Program-made: the position numbers and the translations under genes | In this document: positions 1 to 12,759 of the stretch, one piece after another | Numbering within the stretch: the first letter of the stretch is position 1 | Layout of the letters: the number at the start of each line of letters is the position of its first letter | Notes under the pieces: model-generated | Databases searched by the model: none | Told to the model about the DNA's origin: nothing | Seen by the model: the letters and a program-made list of their open reading frames with translations, nothing else | Assembly (NCBI GenBank): GCA_031213475.1 | Contig: JARUPZ010000003.1 | Span: forward strand, 8,796,313 to 8,860,312 | Direction: 5' to 3' | Length of the DNA stretch: 64,000 nt | From: Nereocystis luetkeana | Taxonomy: Eukaryota > Sar > Phaeophyceae > Laminariales > Laminariaceae

Positions 1-1616
1 ACGAGTGAGTGGCGACCGGAACTGCAGCCGCGCCCGGCGGTGATCCCTAGAACAATATCATGCATGGCGGTCGTGAGCCCATATTTTTCAGAAGCTCGAT
101 CGGCGAGGGCCACGACAACCGAGCGATTGAGCCAAAACACGGGGGGAAAAAATAAAGAATTCGATGTTATCGCCGTCGCTGTCCCTTGCGTGGCGCTTCG
201 CCCGCCCAGGAGAAGTTGAGACTGGTCGCTTACTATCCTGCATCGCCAACAAAACGCGAACCTGGCGGCGGCGCGCACGCGACGGTGTACGCGCCGTCGC
301 TATCCTGTGCTCCTCTCGGTGCTTTTTTTGGTCAGCCGGATGGCTCCAGTAAGGTTTGCCTCCAGATATGAACAACGAAGAAAATGTGTACCATGCAGGG
401 TAACTCGGAAACACGAAGGCAACGCGCTAGCCACATTATTTTTCGTTTCGTTACTGCAGCGCTAGAGTGACACACCGGGGAAGGATCTCTTCCCCGGTCA
501 GAAGACGGAGGCAGATCACGGTCCCCAACCAAACGTCGAATGAACTTCGCCATTCGAGTTTCATGCGCGCGTTCATGGTTATCTCTCGATCTCCTTTGGA
601 CCAGCCCAATACGAATGTGCTTCACCTCAGGGGAGTCGACAGCAGTAGGCCGACGTCTACCCACGCCAAGCCCGGAATGTTTACCACCCGGTCAGCCCAT
701 GAGGAACGCCAACCCCCTAAACCTATAATGTCTAGTACTTTCAGCTGAAAACAGTCCACATCTCACCCCGCTCCTGAAACTTCGGGTCATAGAGCTACCC
801 CATACTCACCGCTTATCGTTTGAAAATATGGCGCGAGCGGCGAATGAAAAGAAGCAGACATAGCAGACACAAACGAAACGAAGCACAAATACAGAGCGTT
901 GATTCCGTGCTGCCAAACAAATGTTGAAATATATCGTAGACGTGCGGACTCGCGGGATGGCCGAAGATGGGCACGTCTATCGACTTGCCGTGCAAAGAGA
1001 ATGGGCCATGTCCAACCAACCGACAGACAACCCACACGGCACCAACCCTCGGGTGTTTTACTTTACCCTACCGTATCTATTGCATCTGCTTGCCGTAGAT
1101 TCTCCATATCGGGAGCGATGGCAAGTGGTGCTCATGCGCTCTACTGTATCTCTTGGACTTTGCCTACCGTAGTGATCTACCAGGGTAATCGGGAAAAAAA
1201 GGCACGTGGTGCCCATGTGCTCTACAGTCCCTCCAAACTCGCCCCAATAGGCGACTGGATAGTTTGCCGGGATGGCGAAGAAAGGCATGTCGTCCAAGGC
1301 GTTGACCGATAACCCTACATACGTTCTACACTGCTACCTAGTGGACCCGAGGGAACCGCAACCAAGCCCGCAACGAACCTCTTGGATCTTAGTGCGTAGT
1401 GGCATGTGTAGGGAGCACTCGTATTTTACGCTCCGCGACGACTCCGACAAATTGAACACGAACCGTGCAGTTGTTAGCGTGGAGGAGCGCGCACGCGTCC
1501 AACCAAGACAATGGAATGCCGTCAACAAGATGAGACCACCGTCTCCTCGAGTACAAGACGAGCACCACCCGAAGGCACCTTGAGATATTAACGAAACGGA
1601 TGGCACGAAGACGCGA
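1..1616. other. 3' flank of the MFS gene; no gene recognised
   Basis: I see no recognisable coding domain on either strand. An imperfect duplication occurs near 1,118-1,160 and 1,200-1,235 (GGCAAGTGGTGCTCATGC against GGCACGTGGTGCCCATGT, each followed by GCTCTAC). The region must hold the 3' UTR of the transporter, but no clear polyadenylation context was identified. Confidence 0.5.
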
Positions 1617-1852
1617 TCACAGCACCCCCTCTCCTTGTCCGACGTGATGACCGGTCCTTTTGAGCAGGCCGCAACAAATGCCGTACACAATCAACAGAAG
1701 CGCCGATATCACGACGCAAACGACATAGAGCGCAGATGGCCACAACCCGTCGTCAGGTCCCATAAGTGCGGCTATAAGAGCAGGCATCAGCATATCTCCC
1801 AGCGCACCGCCGATTACCATTTTCGACGAATTCTTACCTGAGAGGAAGAACC
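1617..1852 (-). CDS. MFS gene exon 8 (TM11-TM12 and stop)
   Basis: The acceptor is CGAGGCAG/GG, entered in phase 1. It encodes FFLSGKNSSKMVIGGALGD and MLMPALIAAL (TM11), then SALYVVCVVISALLLIVYGI (TM12) and a 20-residue basic tail before the stop ending at 1,617. The exon 7/8 junction LLSSAG-FFLSGKNSS is typical of the TM10-TM11 loop. Confidence 0.75.
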
Positions 1853-4800
1853 CTGCCTCGAACAAGCAGAGGTTTTCGGCCCCACGGGGGCGGTAGGAAC
1901 AAGCGTACGGGGGAAGGCAGGATCATGAGAGCGTGTTGGCATGGTTGCCAGGGGGCTCACAAATATATATTCCGTTCGATATTCGCACGGCATGGAAAAA
2001 AGCGGCGGACCCGTGCAGCCGTACGGTTAGCACAGGATGTTTACGAGACTCTTCACGTGTATGCTCTACCAGGTATACATCACAAAGAAATATATTTCGA
2101 GAAAAATTGAATCTCAGCCCAGTATAAACGTCCGATGGGCAACCGGGTGATACACCAGGTATATCGGATAATATCGTATAGAGCACATCAAATTCCAAAG
2201 GGTTTCACACGTTTTGTAGTTGTGAAGCCCACTGCCCATTTGGCCTAGGGGGTCCATAGGGCCACCTGTACCTCAAAACGGGTCGGCGGGATTATTGCAA
2301 TTGTGTATAGGCATGTACATCTGGCGCATACATCGGTCGCCGTGTTTTTGAGTGCCTTCAACTTAGGGATTGGCGATTCAGAAACGGCTAAGCCTGCGTG
2401 ATCCCCTCTTGCGTTCAGCGAACATGGGACAACCACATGCATGGAGCGTGTCAGCAATCTGTAGTGTCGCGGTGAAGACGGACATCGAGGTGCGTTTTGT
2501 ATGGGAGTCCAACACGTCACGGTCCCCTTCGGCAATCGGAAGCACGGGTAGGCGTTGTTCGATTTGTTGCAGCTGGCTCCGAAATATGTTGTGCGATACC
2601 TCAAAAACGCCGTCTATATGGTTTCGGTGGTGTTGGTTTCTCTGCCTTGCACCAATTCAAAGCCAAAGCGTTAGCAACGGATGCAGCCCCTCAGGGGCAA
2701 GCATGTTATTTTAGGTTCGCGGCGGTGTCGTCCCGAACATTACGATTAAAAAAGGTCACTCATTGTTGACGTGTGTTCAGTTCCTGGCAAAACAAGACCG
2801 AAATTTAGTATTCGCTACGTTTCCGTAGCCAGTCCTTCGCCGCTTGCCCGCAATGCCTGTAGCCACATACTTGAGTACTTAAAAGGACTGCCGCTCCTAG
2901 ACTTTTCCTTGCCACGCGTGCTACTGGTGTAGGGTTGCACCGACTATGCGTGTTGAGGTGCATGTAAACCTTATCCCGATGAACAAACCCGTGACCTAGG
3001 TATCTCACGGGAACGTTGTACAACACGAACTATATTCTACCGGTATACGAAGTAGGGTGATTGTTCAATCGAGTAGGTCCGCCGAACGGCAATAAGTTAG
3101 TAATCGAAATCTGCCACCCCTACATCAGCACGCCGCTTGGACCATCGGTTGTCATGGCCGCCTGATGCCCTAAGCCGCGCTCATGGATGAGGGGGTGCAA
3201 TGTATTCCTGGCACAACGAGTCACACGTTGCTTCACGTTCAAATGACGTCGTGCTCTCGGCCGGCAAAGGATCAAGGCAAGCACTTTCACAGTTTCTTTG
3301 TGTTTCGACGAAAACATGCTCGGAGAAGAGATTTAACCGGTTTATGGCCGTATCTGGATCCTCGTTGTCTCCATGCCCTCTACGAGCAGTCCCGCCGCAG
3401 TCCGTACCCCCCGGACCAGCCGTTTCGGGAATTCGTCGACCCCTACACTATCTGTTAGATATGTTGCGCCGGTGATGTCCGTCACATATTTCGTTCACCA
3501 AACGCGCTTGAACTCCAGTACCACCCCTCGGAGAGTGTGGATCACGGTCAGCGTTCACGGGACCTGCTTTCTTTACCCTAGGTTTGTAGCGGCCCACGTT
3601 TTCACAAATAAATATGAATTTCACTGACCAACAGCCGATGTGTTGCCATTCCGCCGGAGCGATGAGGCGTGGATGACCACCCCCCACGATACGATTGCGG
3701 GAAAAATATATTGTAGATATCATCCAATGTGGTAAACGTTGTGCGATTTCAATATGGAGAGGCATGTGCAGCGTCCATGTGTTCGTTTAATGAGGGTGGG
3801 TGGTGTAAGCGATGCCACAAGGTTTGGTATCTGGATCACACTGGCGTGGGTCGTCGGTCGGCTTTTCACCATCGTCTTGTTCAGTCATCAACTATTTTCA
3901 TGTTTGGCGTCATGGAGGACACCGGTTCAAATACCCCGTCGAACGTTTCTTGTGCAGAACCGCTTCGGCGGAGATCCGTACAGCACCTGAGTCTCTGGTG
4001 TCCCAGGCACTGAACCGCAGCAGTTGGGTCGCTATACGACCTCTTACCGTCACGTCAGAACGTTCCCACCGTTCAGAGCCGAGAGACAGCTTTATACGGA
4101 TCAACCTGGATGCGGATCAACCTGGATCGCGTTTATTTTAGATTTGTTGATGCCGGAACTCAGCAGGCAACACCCGTTTCAATATTGGGTAGGCCTCGTA
4201 GCCCCGCGCAATGCACGACGCACATCGTACATTCACTCACGCAAACCATCGTACACACGCACCACACTGCGAACTGCTGTCAGGATAATCCGTCGATTCT
4301 AGAGCGTGCATTTTATTTACCACTCCCGTACGCTGGCTTGCATCGGGGACAGTTGAGCGAATACGGACCCGGGGCGAATGTTTGACCGGTGAAAATTCGG
4401 GCGGGAGCTGTGATTCTTCCCGCGCGTAGCAGCGCGATCGGTAGTTCGTTCATCGACAAGAACTGCCTCCGGTGTAGACATGTAGAGAGTGTTGCAGACA
4501 CCGATTTTTCCCACCACCAAGGTGGTGCTTTCCGGGTACTATTTTCGCTCCTAAGGCTCTTGGGCTTCGGAATCCTATCTCGTTTTGGTTCGTTCTAATG
4601 TTTTCGGTGTTTAACACGGCCTGTGGCAGCCACCGTGGACCGGGCTGCGTCAATGAAGGGATGCGGCATACTCTGTGTCCACGGAGATTGCTCCAATTGG
4701 AGCTCCCAAAAAAATAAAGCATGGAAACCTACTTCTCGCATGATCGCATTTCGGGTTTGGCGAATAATAGGCGTCTTCTCGAAATAGCACTGGCCCACTA

Positions 4801-7800
4801 TACGTAGCACAAGATACGTTTAGTTTATCAACCTGAGCCTCAATTCGTTTGCCGGCATCTTGCTGCATACCAGGTACCTGGTACCAGGTATATGAGAAGA
4901 AAAAATAAACTATGAGTCGTAAGATCGAAACTCGAATATTATGTCTGCAAGTTTTGTGTCACATTCCAATCACGTGGAGTGTACCACGAAGCCGCCTATT
5001 ATACCTGCCTGACCGCCCGCCAATTATGCCCAAGATGGATAGAAAGACCGGCCGAACCGAACAAATACAAACTTCTCCAAGAGTTTACCTCCTTTTTCAG
5101 CTAGACGAACCTTCAGCACTTCCTAAACCACACATCGAAACACGAACGCACTCAGCACCCTCACCAGCGCTCGAGAGAAGTGACATTACGAGCGGGAAGC
5201 TCGAGGCCATGGTCAGCCCAAACAGTCCAACTCCTAGTGCGGCCCATGCATAACTCACCTTTGGCGCGGTGGCATCAACGGGGGGGGGGGGGGGGGGGGG
5301 GTCAAAGGCTAGACGCGGGAATCAATGACGAACAATTCATTCCCGCGTGTTTATCAACACTTTCCCCACATGTATAAGCGGTAGAAAAGCGCCCTGAGGG
5401 GGAGAATGGCGCTGAAGACATGGCGCACGCTGCAACTGGCATGCACCAATGTTGCGTGATTCTCCTGACTTAACTAGAGGAGCTCCGTTCCATAGTTCAC
5501 TACCGAGCTTGCGACAAAGCGATGGTGGATTCAGACGCGTTCTACGATAGAGGTAGCACCTTCCGGCCTAACTATTTTCTGAATGACGGGGTTTTTTATC
5601 CCAAAAGCATTCAGAATATCAATCTTGGTTTCGAAAAATGACGTTTTTTGTATACTATGACCATGGGATTGTTCATCGGGATGCAAGTTGATTTTTGCTG
5701 AAGTCAGTTTCCGGGTGACGTATGGATCTCCTTAAGCGAGGAGCCTCAGAAAATTTAGGGTGACCCTCTATTCTAGAAAACCTCTTCAGCGAAGCAATAC
5801 CAGAAGCATTCTACAATAGGGGTATCACGTTGAGAGGAAAACCTCCCCGAACTACCACGGTGTTCTTACCGGTCGCCAGTTGAGGGATGATTACTAACGT
5901 ATGCTCTACATTGTTCCGCATAATTCCTACGTAGACGTACGTACGAGATGCGTGCAGCATCAGCTGTATTAATTTCTTGTCTTCGTTGAGTTTTGCAATA
6001 CCGGTGTGCATCGGGGGCACACAACAGCCTCGTAAAATTTCGGGTGAACCTCTATCGTAGAACCCCTCACCAGGGTCTAGACATGAAACGAATAATTGAG
6101 TTAGATACTAGTTCATTTCATGTACTTTTATTAATACCCTGGAAGGACGGAATATCACCAGCCGGAGCTATTGGTTATGTACGCAGAAACATCTACGCCT
6201 ATTGTTTAGCCGAGTTGGGGTAAGCGTTCAGCAATACAAAACTCCGGCAATGAGACACGCGCCTAAGATGTGTAGTCGATGAACGCAAAGGCGGTAACAG
6301 CAAGGACAATCTAGCCTATGCGTAAAGAATAGCCGATTACACTCCCGTAGGCTGCATAGGTTAGCGATGGTAGTAGTGAAACTGACCGAGCAGACACGTT
6401 GCGTGTCGAGGATGTAAAATATTGCTTCAAAAAAGCCCATAGAAGGGAAATCAAACTATGAAGATGATCTGCGATAAATTCAGATACGGTCTGACGAGTG
6501 AGCGTGGGGTGTGTGCAAAACGCTCCAGGTCCCCAATCTTGATAGGCTCGTGCAGAACGTGTATCAAAAGGCTTGTCGCGGCAACTCGTTGACTACAATA
6601 ACTTCTGAAGGGTTTTCTATGTATCCCGGTGCCAAAAATGCAGTGTAGTTAGTTGAACCACAACTTACGAGGCATTGGCTCATTAGACTATCCACTGAAT
6701 ATGTCTCAACACTCCCCCCCAATGCAAGCTGCACTGCATAAATTTAAATGTTTCCGAGCGATAGAAGACGTGCCCAAAGTTTTGATCATGGCTCTAGATC
6801 CTCAGCACTCCTGGGAAGGGATAGACCCTGTACGAAATCGCCAATCATGCCAAGCGATCACCAACACTTGTTGGAGGTTATAAAAGCACGACTAAAGGAC
6901 CAGCCATGGCTAGCGATTGCCAGCACTTGTTGGAAAGGATAGAAACAAAACTACAGTCCCGATCAAGGCTACCTGGTAGCGATCACCAGCACCTGTTGGA
7001 ACCTATAGGAACATGACTGGAGTGCCGAATATGGCTATAACTATCACCACTATTCGTTGGAAGCGATATAATCATAGCTACTGTGCTAACCTTGGCTAGC
7101 GATCCCATGCACTTGTTGGAAGCTGTGGAAGCAATGGTAAAGTCCCGATGATGACTAACCACCGTCAGCACACGTTGAACGCGATGGAAACCTAACTACA
7201 GCGCCGATCACGGCTAACGACCACCGCCACTTGTTAAAAAGACTATATTCCACTATTAGCAAAAAGACTGACTGTGTAAAACAAAACCCAGCGTCTTGTG
7301 CAGTGCATTGCCATTCGAAATGTTCTTCGCATTGTTGAACTTATTCATGGCAATTAAAAAGCAAAAGTAACAAATTACCTCACAGAACACGTAGAGGTCC
7401 TGACAACAGGGCTTCCGTAGCTCATTGTTGATAGCATGATATTATATCGAACCGATGCGGCGTACTGTAGCGCTATTAGAAACGGTACCACCCTAGCTGA
7501 ATAAACAGCGGTGTGACCACACTTACGCGTAAATGTTACGAACAAGGACAGTCAGCAGAACCCCTTACTCTTTGATTGTCTAGACGTTTCAATTTCAGGC
7601 CCTGGATTCGCTGATCAACTTGAAACGATAGCGCTGCGTTTTTTATTGAATTGCTTGCAGCGGGGCCAATGCCGACAAGCTGGTACTCTGATTTCGCTGA
7701 TATATATGACGGCCGTTCTGCTCTCGTTGACTAGCTCCTGGATGAAGAAGTACCGAAGAGCAACGTGCTTAACAGATAAACTGTAAGCCCAATTTCCGAC

Positions 7801-10800
7801 GACGTGCAGACGCGAGTTGTTGTTGATGTGTAATCGTTGTCCTGTCGAAGCCCGTGCCGAATCGTAGGTCTCCATCATGATCGAGACACACACAGCTTTC
7901 TTCATCTCTAAGGCTGCGGACACGAACTCTGCTCTCATTGATTGTGGATCACGCGCTCAGCCCATGAAGACTCAACATGAACCAAAACGGAGCAATCAAA
8001 AGGAAGACAATATACAAGGCCATCGACGCGCCGTCGTCCGGGTTATAATCCCAGTTTGCATCGGAAACTGATATCAGGTTGAAGACACTTTGTGGGCGCG
8101 TGATGGCGAAATCCAACGTTCCAGCCAGGTAAAGAAGTTGATATTTGACTGCCGCCATGTGAGCTTAGGACGGTTCAGGCATCGCCCTCGCCGTCTGGTT
8201 TTCGGCACATAAAACGTAATACCGAGTCACCTGCTCAATGCACACTACCCTCCCCGTGAATATATTTGAACACAATGTTTCTCTTGTTTGTCTAGAAGCG
8301 TCTCCTCCAACTCGTCCAGCGACCATTCGCTTCCCACACCAGGCGCGCACGTTAGATTGCACGATAGCTAATTGTTTCGTTGAGCGATGGCTACCGTCTC
8401 TTTCTCGCGGTCACGGGTAACGCCCAACCCCAGCACGAGTTCCACGTCTCCCACGTCCGTCATTGAAAACGACTCATCAGCTTCTGATTGATCCGTCTCA
8501 GGACCAAGAGGTAGTTCCGAGGAGGAGAACGTCGTCTACGCGTAGGGTCATGATGGCAATGGCACCGCCTTCCAAGTAAGTAGGTGAAAAAACACGGGTC
8601 CGACTTGAGACACTTGAAGCAAATGCCCACCATATGTTAGTCGATCGTGTTCCGCGGGTTGGTTCGGCCCTCGCGGACGACGCACAGGCTTTTCGAAAGC
8701 GTCATCACCTGTCTTCATCGAGTTCATCATACTCGTATCCGGGCGCCATCTATATGTGCACTTCCTCTCTGTAACATCGGCGTTCAGAAACGCAGTTTTT
8801 GATTGCTTGCGACGAATAGTCCTGAATATACTCCGCCGCTTTCTGCAAAAGGGAGCGAACGTGCTGCCGCCATCAACGCCAGGAAGTTTGCCCCCATGCC
8901 AGTACTGCATGCTTCCGTTCTGCGAGTTGCCAGTCTTGACCCTGTAGAACCATAAACTACTGATACTTCATGTGTCCCGTGAGGACGGAGGTCACCGACC
9001 TGAGAGTGAAGACGCTGTTGTTTTTCAGGGTTTCCCCCTCATAAAATTGCGGCAAATTTCCCCTTCGCCTTGTCCGGTCGAGTCGTGGCCTCGTCGAAAA
9101 TGTTCGTCGCTACTTTCTCATTCCTCTCCCGCCGAAAAGCTTGTAATACTGGTTGCGGCGTTGATGTATTCCATGGCCAAGTCCGCTTCGTACGTTTCAT
9201 GCACAATATCTGGCAGGGTCGCGCCTGGGTGTAGAGCCTCGGTTTAGCTCAGTTCAGGCCGTGTGGGCACGGTGGTGTTCTCTGCTACTTGAGCAGTATT
9301 TGAACGGTTGTTGGCGTTACCCCTCGAGTAGTTCTACGATTGAGGTAGCACATTTCCGCTATTTTTTTCTGAAAGACGGGGTTCCTTGACCACAAATCGT
9401 CGGAATATCTGTCTTGATTTCGAAAAACAAAAACGTTTTGTAGACTCGGGCCATGGGATTATTCGCCGCGATGCACTTTGATTTTTGCTGAAGTCAGATT
9501 TCGGAAGAGGTAAGGAGCTCCTTAAGTGAGGAGCCTCCGAAGGTTTAGGGTGAACCTCTATCGTAGAACGCCTCCCTCACGAATGATTGAACTGCAGTGC
9601 CAGCACGCGCGACTGCAGGTGTCACGTCCAGCCTTGAATGCCCCCGTTGTTGGAGCGGCGGTAATCCAGCCAGGAGTGTTTCCAGGGAGGCTTCCGAAGG
9701 CGACGTTGGCTGCTCCAGCGTTTGGGCAATGAACTCCTGCGATCCGCCCTCCATCGGTACTCTCGCGGGCATAACCCCCTCTTGCGATGGTCCTCACGCT
9801 CATCCTACCCGTATGTCCCTCGTGGTAATCTCGCTGATATTCTCCAAACGTTCAACCACCGGTGGATTGGCAGAGAGCCCACCCACGGCGATGTGGTCAG
9901 CAGAACCGTCGGGAAGAGGTTCCAACACCGATGTGTGATCGCGACGATCGCGCAGGAAGTCATCGTCTGTGGTCTAGTGGTGGTCGTTCATGTCGCGGCT
10001 CGACGGAATAGTTTGCGTCGAAGTTTCCTCCGGCGATGGCGGGTTTAGGCGCAAGGTATCTCGGTGACGATAACGTCCTTTCTTTGTCTTCATGGTGCGT
10101 TGGGTGGAAGTGTTTTGAACGCTGTAGCTCTTGCTGTTGTTGCTGTACCCCACCAACCATCCTTCCACCGCCTTGTGTTCACATTTTCAAAGAGCGTGCG
10201 CAAAGGCCCGGGAATCAAATGGCTCGAGAAGTTGCAGATCCCGCCCCGTCCCGTGTAGCATATTATACGGGAACTGTATGTCGATCGCGGAGTGCGGCGT
10301 CCTGTTGCTCGACGCCGTCAGCATTCATTCTCGGTAAACGTCGGCAATCTGCCGTCGGCAAGCACACACCGCACCAAAGCTCCAATGTGTCGTCCAACGC
10401 GCTCAGACATATCGATTTTGCTGCATAATGTTGGTGCTGGCGTACTCAAGCGACACCCTCGTCTGATTGTACTAGCCCTGGAACTCCTTAATGATGAACT
10501 CGACGCCTTTGAGAACCCTCCAACGCTCGACGCGAACACCGCTTGGAATCCCGACAGATTTTACAAATGACTTGAACGAGCTGAGAGCGTCGTGCTTGGA
10601 CTTCAGCGGGAACGTCTCCGTTCACTTGGAGTGCTCGTCAGAACTCTTGGTGACGTACGTGCAACCCCGGCGTGCTTATGGGGTTAGCGGTCCTATCTGG
10701 TCGGCAAAGACCAGCTGGACAGGGAACTTGACCCTATGATCGGAGGTCTCGGGATGTGCCAGCTGGTGACTCTCGCCCGCGTTACACACGTGTCAGCCTG

Positions 10801-12728
10801 GCACGGGCCCATCGAGTATTACAATATTGCTTTCCGGATTGTTGAATAGATCTAGGCGCTTGCAATGTAGGCGTCCTAGTCGCTAATGCCACGGATTGGT
10901 GTTAGCAGCAGTCTGAGGTGCCAGCTCCGGCTGCCAAGGAGACCGTCCGTGAGCGCCGATCCGTCCTACACACAGGTGATCCCGTGATCCCCTCTAATAC
11001 CCCAGGTTGTATTGGTGTTTGTATACACTGCAACATAAAGCGAGTTGCCAAGCGAGAGCCACAGGTAGTGGGGCATGGCCGCCACCACTAGCGCACGGGT
11101 CATAGCCGCCCAACCCCCGACGATGTACGTTCGGAGTCCCAGTTGATGGCCCGGTTCTGCCTTAACCGTGTAAAGCGAATCGCCGGAGACTTCTTCGCTG
11201 ACGCCGCAGAAATCTCCCGAACAGTCCTCTGGTGTCGAGGGCGTCATCTGCGGGACCGAGTTGCCAGAGTTCTACCTCCTCCGTCCCTGTTTCCGCCGCT
11301 GTGAATGCGATAGGGTGGCCAATGTAGTGGGGAGCGGCATGTTTTTCGTTGCCGGCGTTTGCACTCCTGGTGAGTAGTCCGATCCGCGTTGCTATGTGCA
11401 TTGGACTCATGGAACGAACACCACTAATTCGCATCTCCCCTTCTCCTCGCGTCTCCGGGCCCTGCTTTTGTTTGCCTGTTTCCGTGATGATGTCGAACCC
11501 ACTGGTTGGCCCTACGCCGGCTTTCCATATATCGCTTTTTTGTCCCTTCTTTTTTTCATCTTTCTTTCATTCCCGTTTGTACCTCTTTGTGTCTCTGTTA
11601 GTATGGCCCGTTTTGGCTTTTTGTTTGCGTTTTGCTATCTGCTCCTGTTTTTTGTTTAGTATTATTTTGCTTCGCTTCATCTTCTTTTTTACGTTTTTGT
11701 CTGCAATTAATTGTCTCCTTTTTGCTTCCCTGGTGTCCGCAGTGGTGGATTGCGCATGCTTGTTCTTTCGTTTTTGCCTCTGTTTTACTACCGAGGTATT
11801 CCTTCCACTCCAGAGTTGTTGGAGCCTGTCCTGCGACCACGGACTGCATTATATTGTGAGGTAATGTGAGAACAGCAACAACAACAACAAAACAACCCTT
11901 CAGGACGGCGCAGTCTGGTATGGCGAGTCCGATTCCGTCGAAGGAGCTCCACTTTTTGTCGCTTGCCGTTGTGTATGGCGACCTTCATGGTCACACCACG
12001 GCCGGCGACCATCTTAGAGTTCAAAGACCGCAAAATTATGTCGACGTATAAAGTGTGCGCCACGGCATCCAGTCCTAAGCCCCGTTCCCGTAGTTAGTTG
12101 GTGGTTCGTACCCTCTGATGTTTGGTAGGAAGAGCTTAAGAGATGAAGTTTTCCTACCTGGCGTAGTGTAAAACATTTCATCCATTTCAACAAAGAGTCG
12201 CGACATTGGTTCAGGACGAAGTGGAAGTCATCAGGATCCTGGCCAGAGTCAATCTTCGTGTTGACCAGCTCCTCATGACACGCCGATCTGGCCTCCTTCG
12301 TTGTACTTCTCGCGCAAGGTCTCCCACGCACCCCGTCTTTGCCACGACCCATAGTATGGCCGCTTTCCCTCGAACGTCTGGATGGTACTGTTTGCAGAGA
12401 AAAGATGTGGGAGAAGTGGAACGCTTCAGCGACCTTGGTTCGCTTGTTTCCATATCTTCCCAGCGACGGTACGATGCATCGCGGTGGCGATGCCCCCCAG
12501 AGCTGGTGCTGGCTGGGCGTTGCCTTGAAACACGTTCAAAAACAGGCTTGCTGAAAGCGATAGACAGGCGCGAAGGTTGCTCTTGGAACCGGCAAATGTG
12601 TTCTTGTTCTTGCCGGCGGAGGTCGGGAAGGTTTTAAGCATTGTCTTGGTGTTCTTAGACGCCATGATATCCATAGCGATCACGAGACGCAGAAGACAAA
12701 TGCGTCCCTTCGGTCAATTAATACAAAG

Positions 12729-12759
<31 letters not shown>

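Noticed and set aside
6785-7240. Regularly spaced repeats suggestive of CRISPR
   Set aside because: Eukaryotic context, repeats are contiguous diverged 60-bp units without unique spacers; this is a minisatellite.
11349-11864. 171-codon hydrophobic plus frame with many Phe/Leu/Cys
   Set aside because: It is antisense to the basic, Lys/Gln-rich Copia gag end; hydrophobicity comes from T-rich complement.
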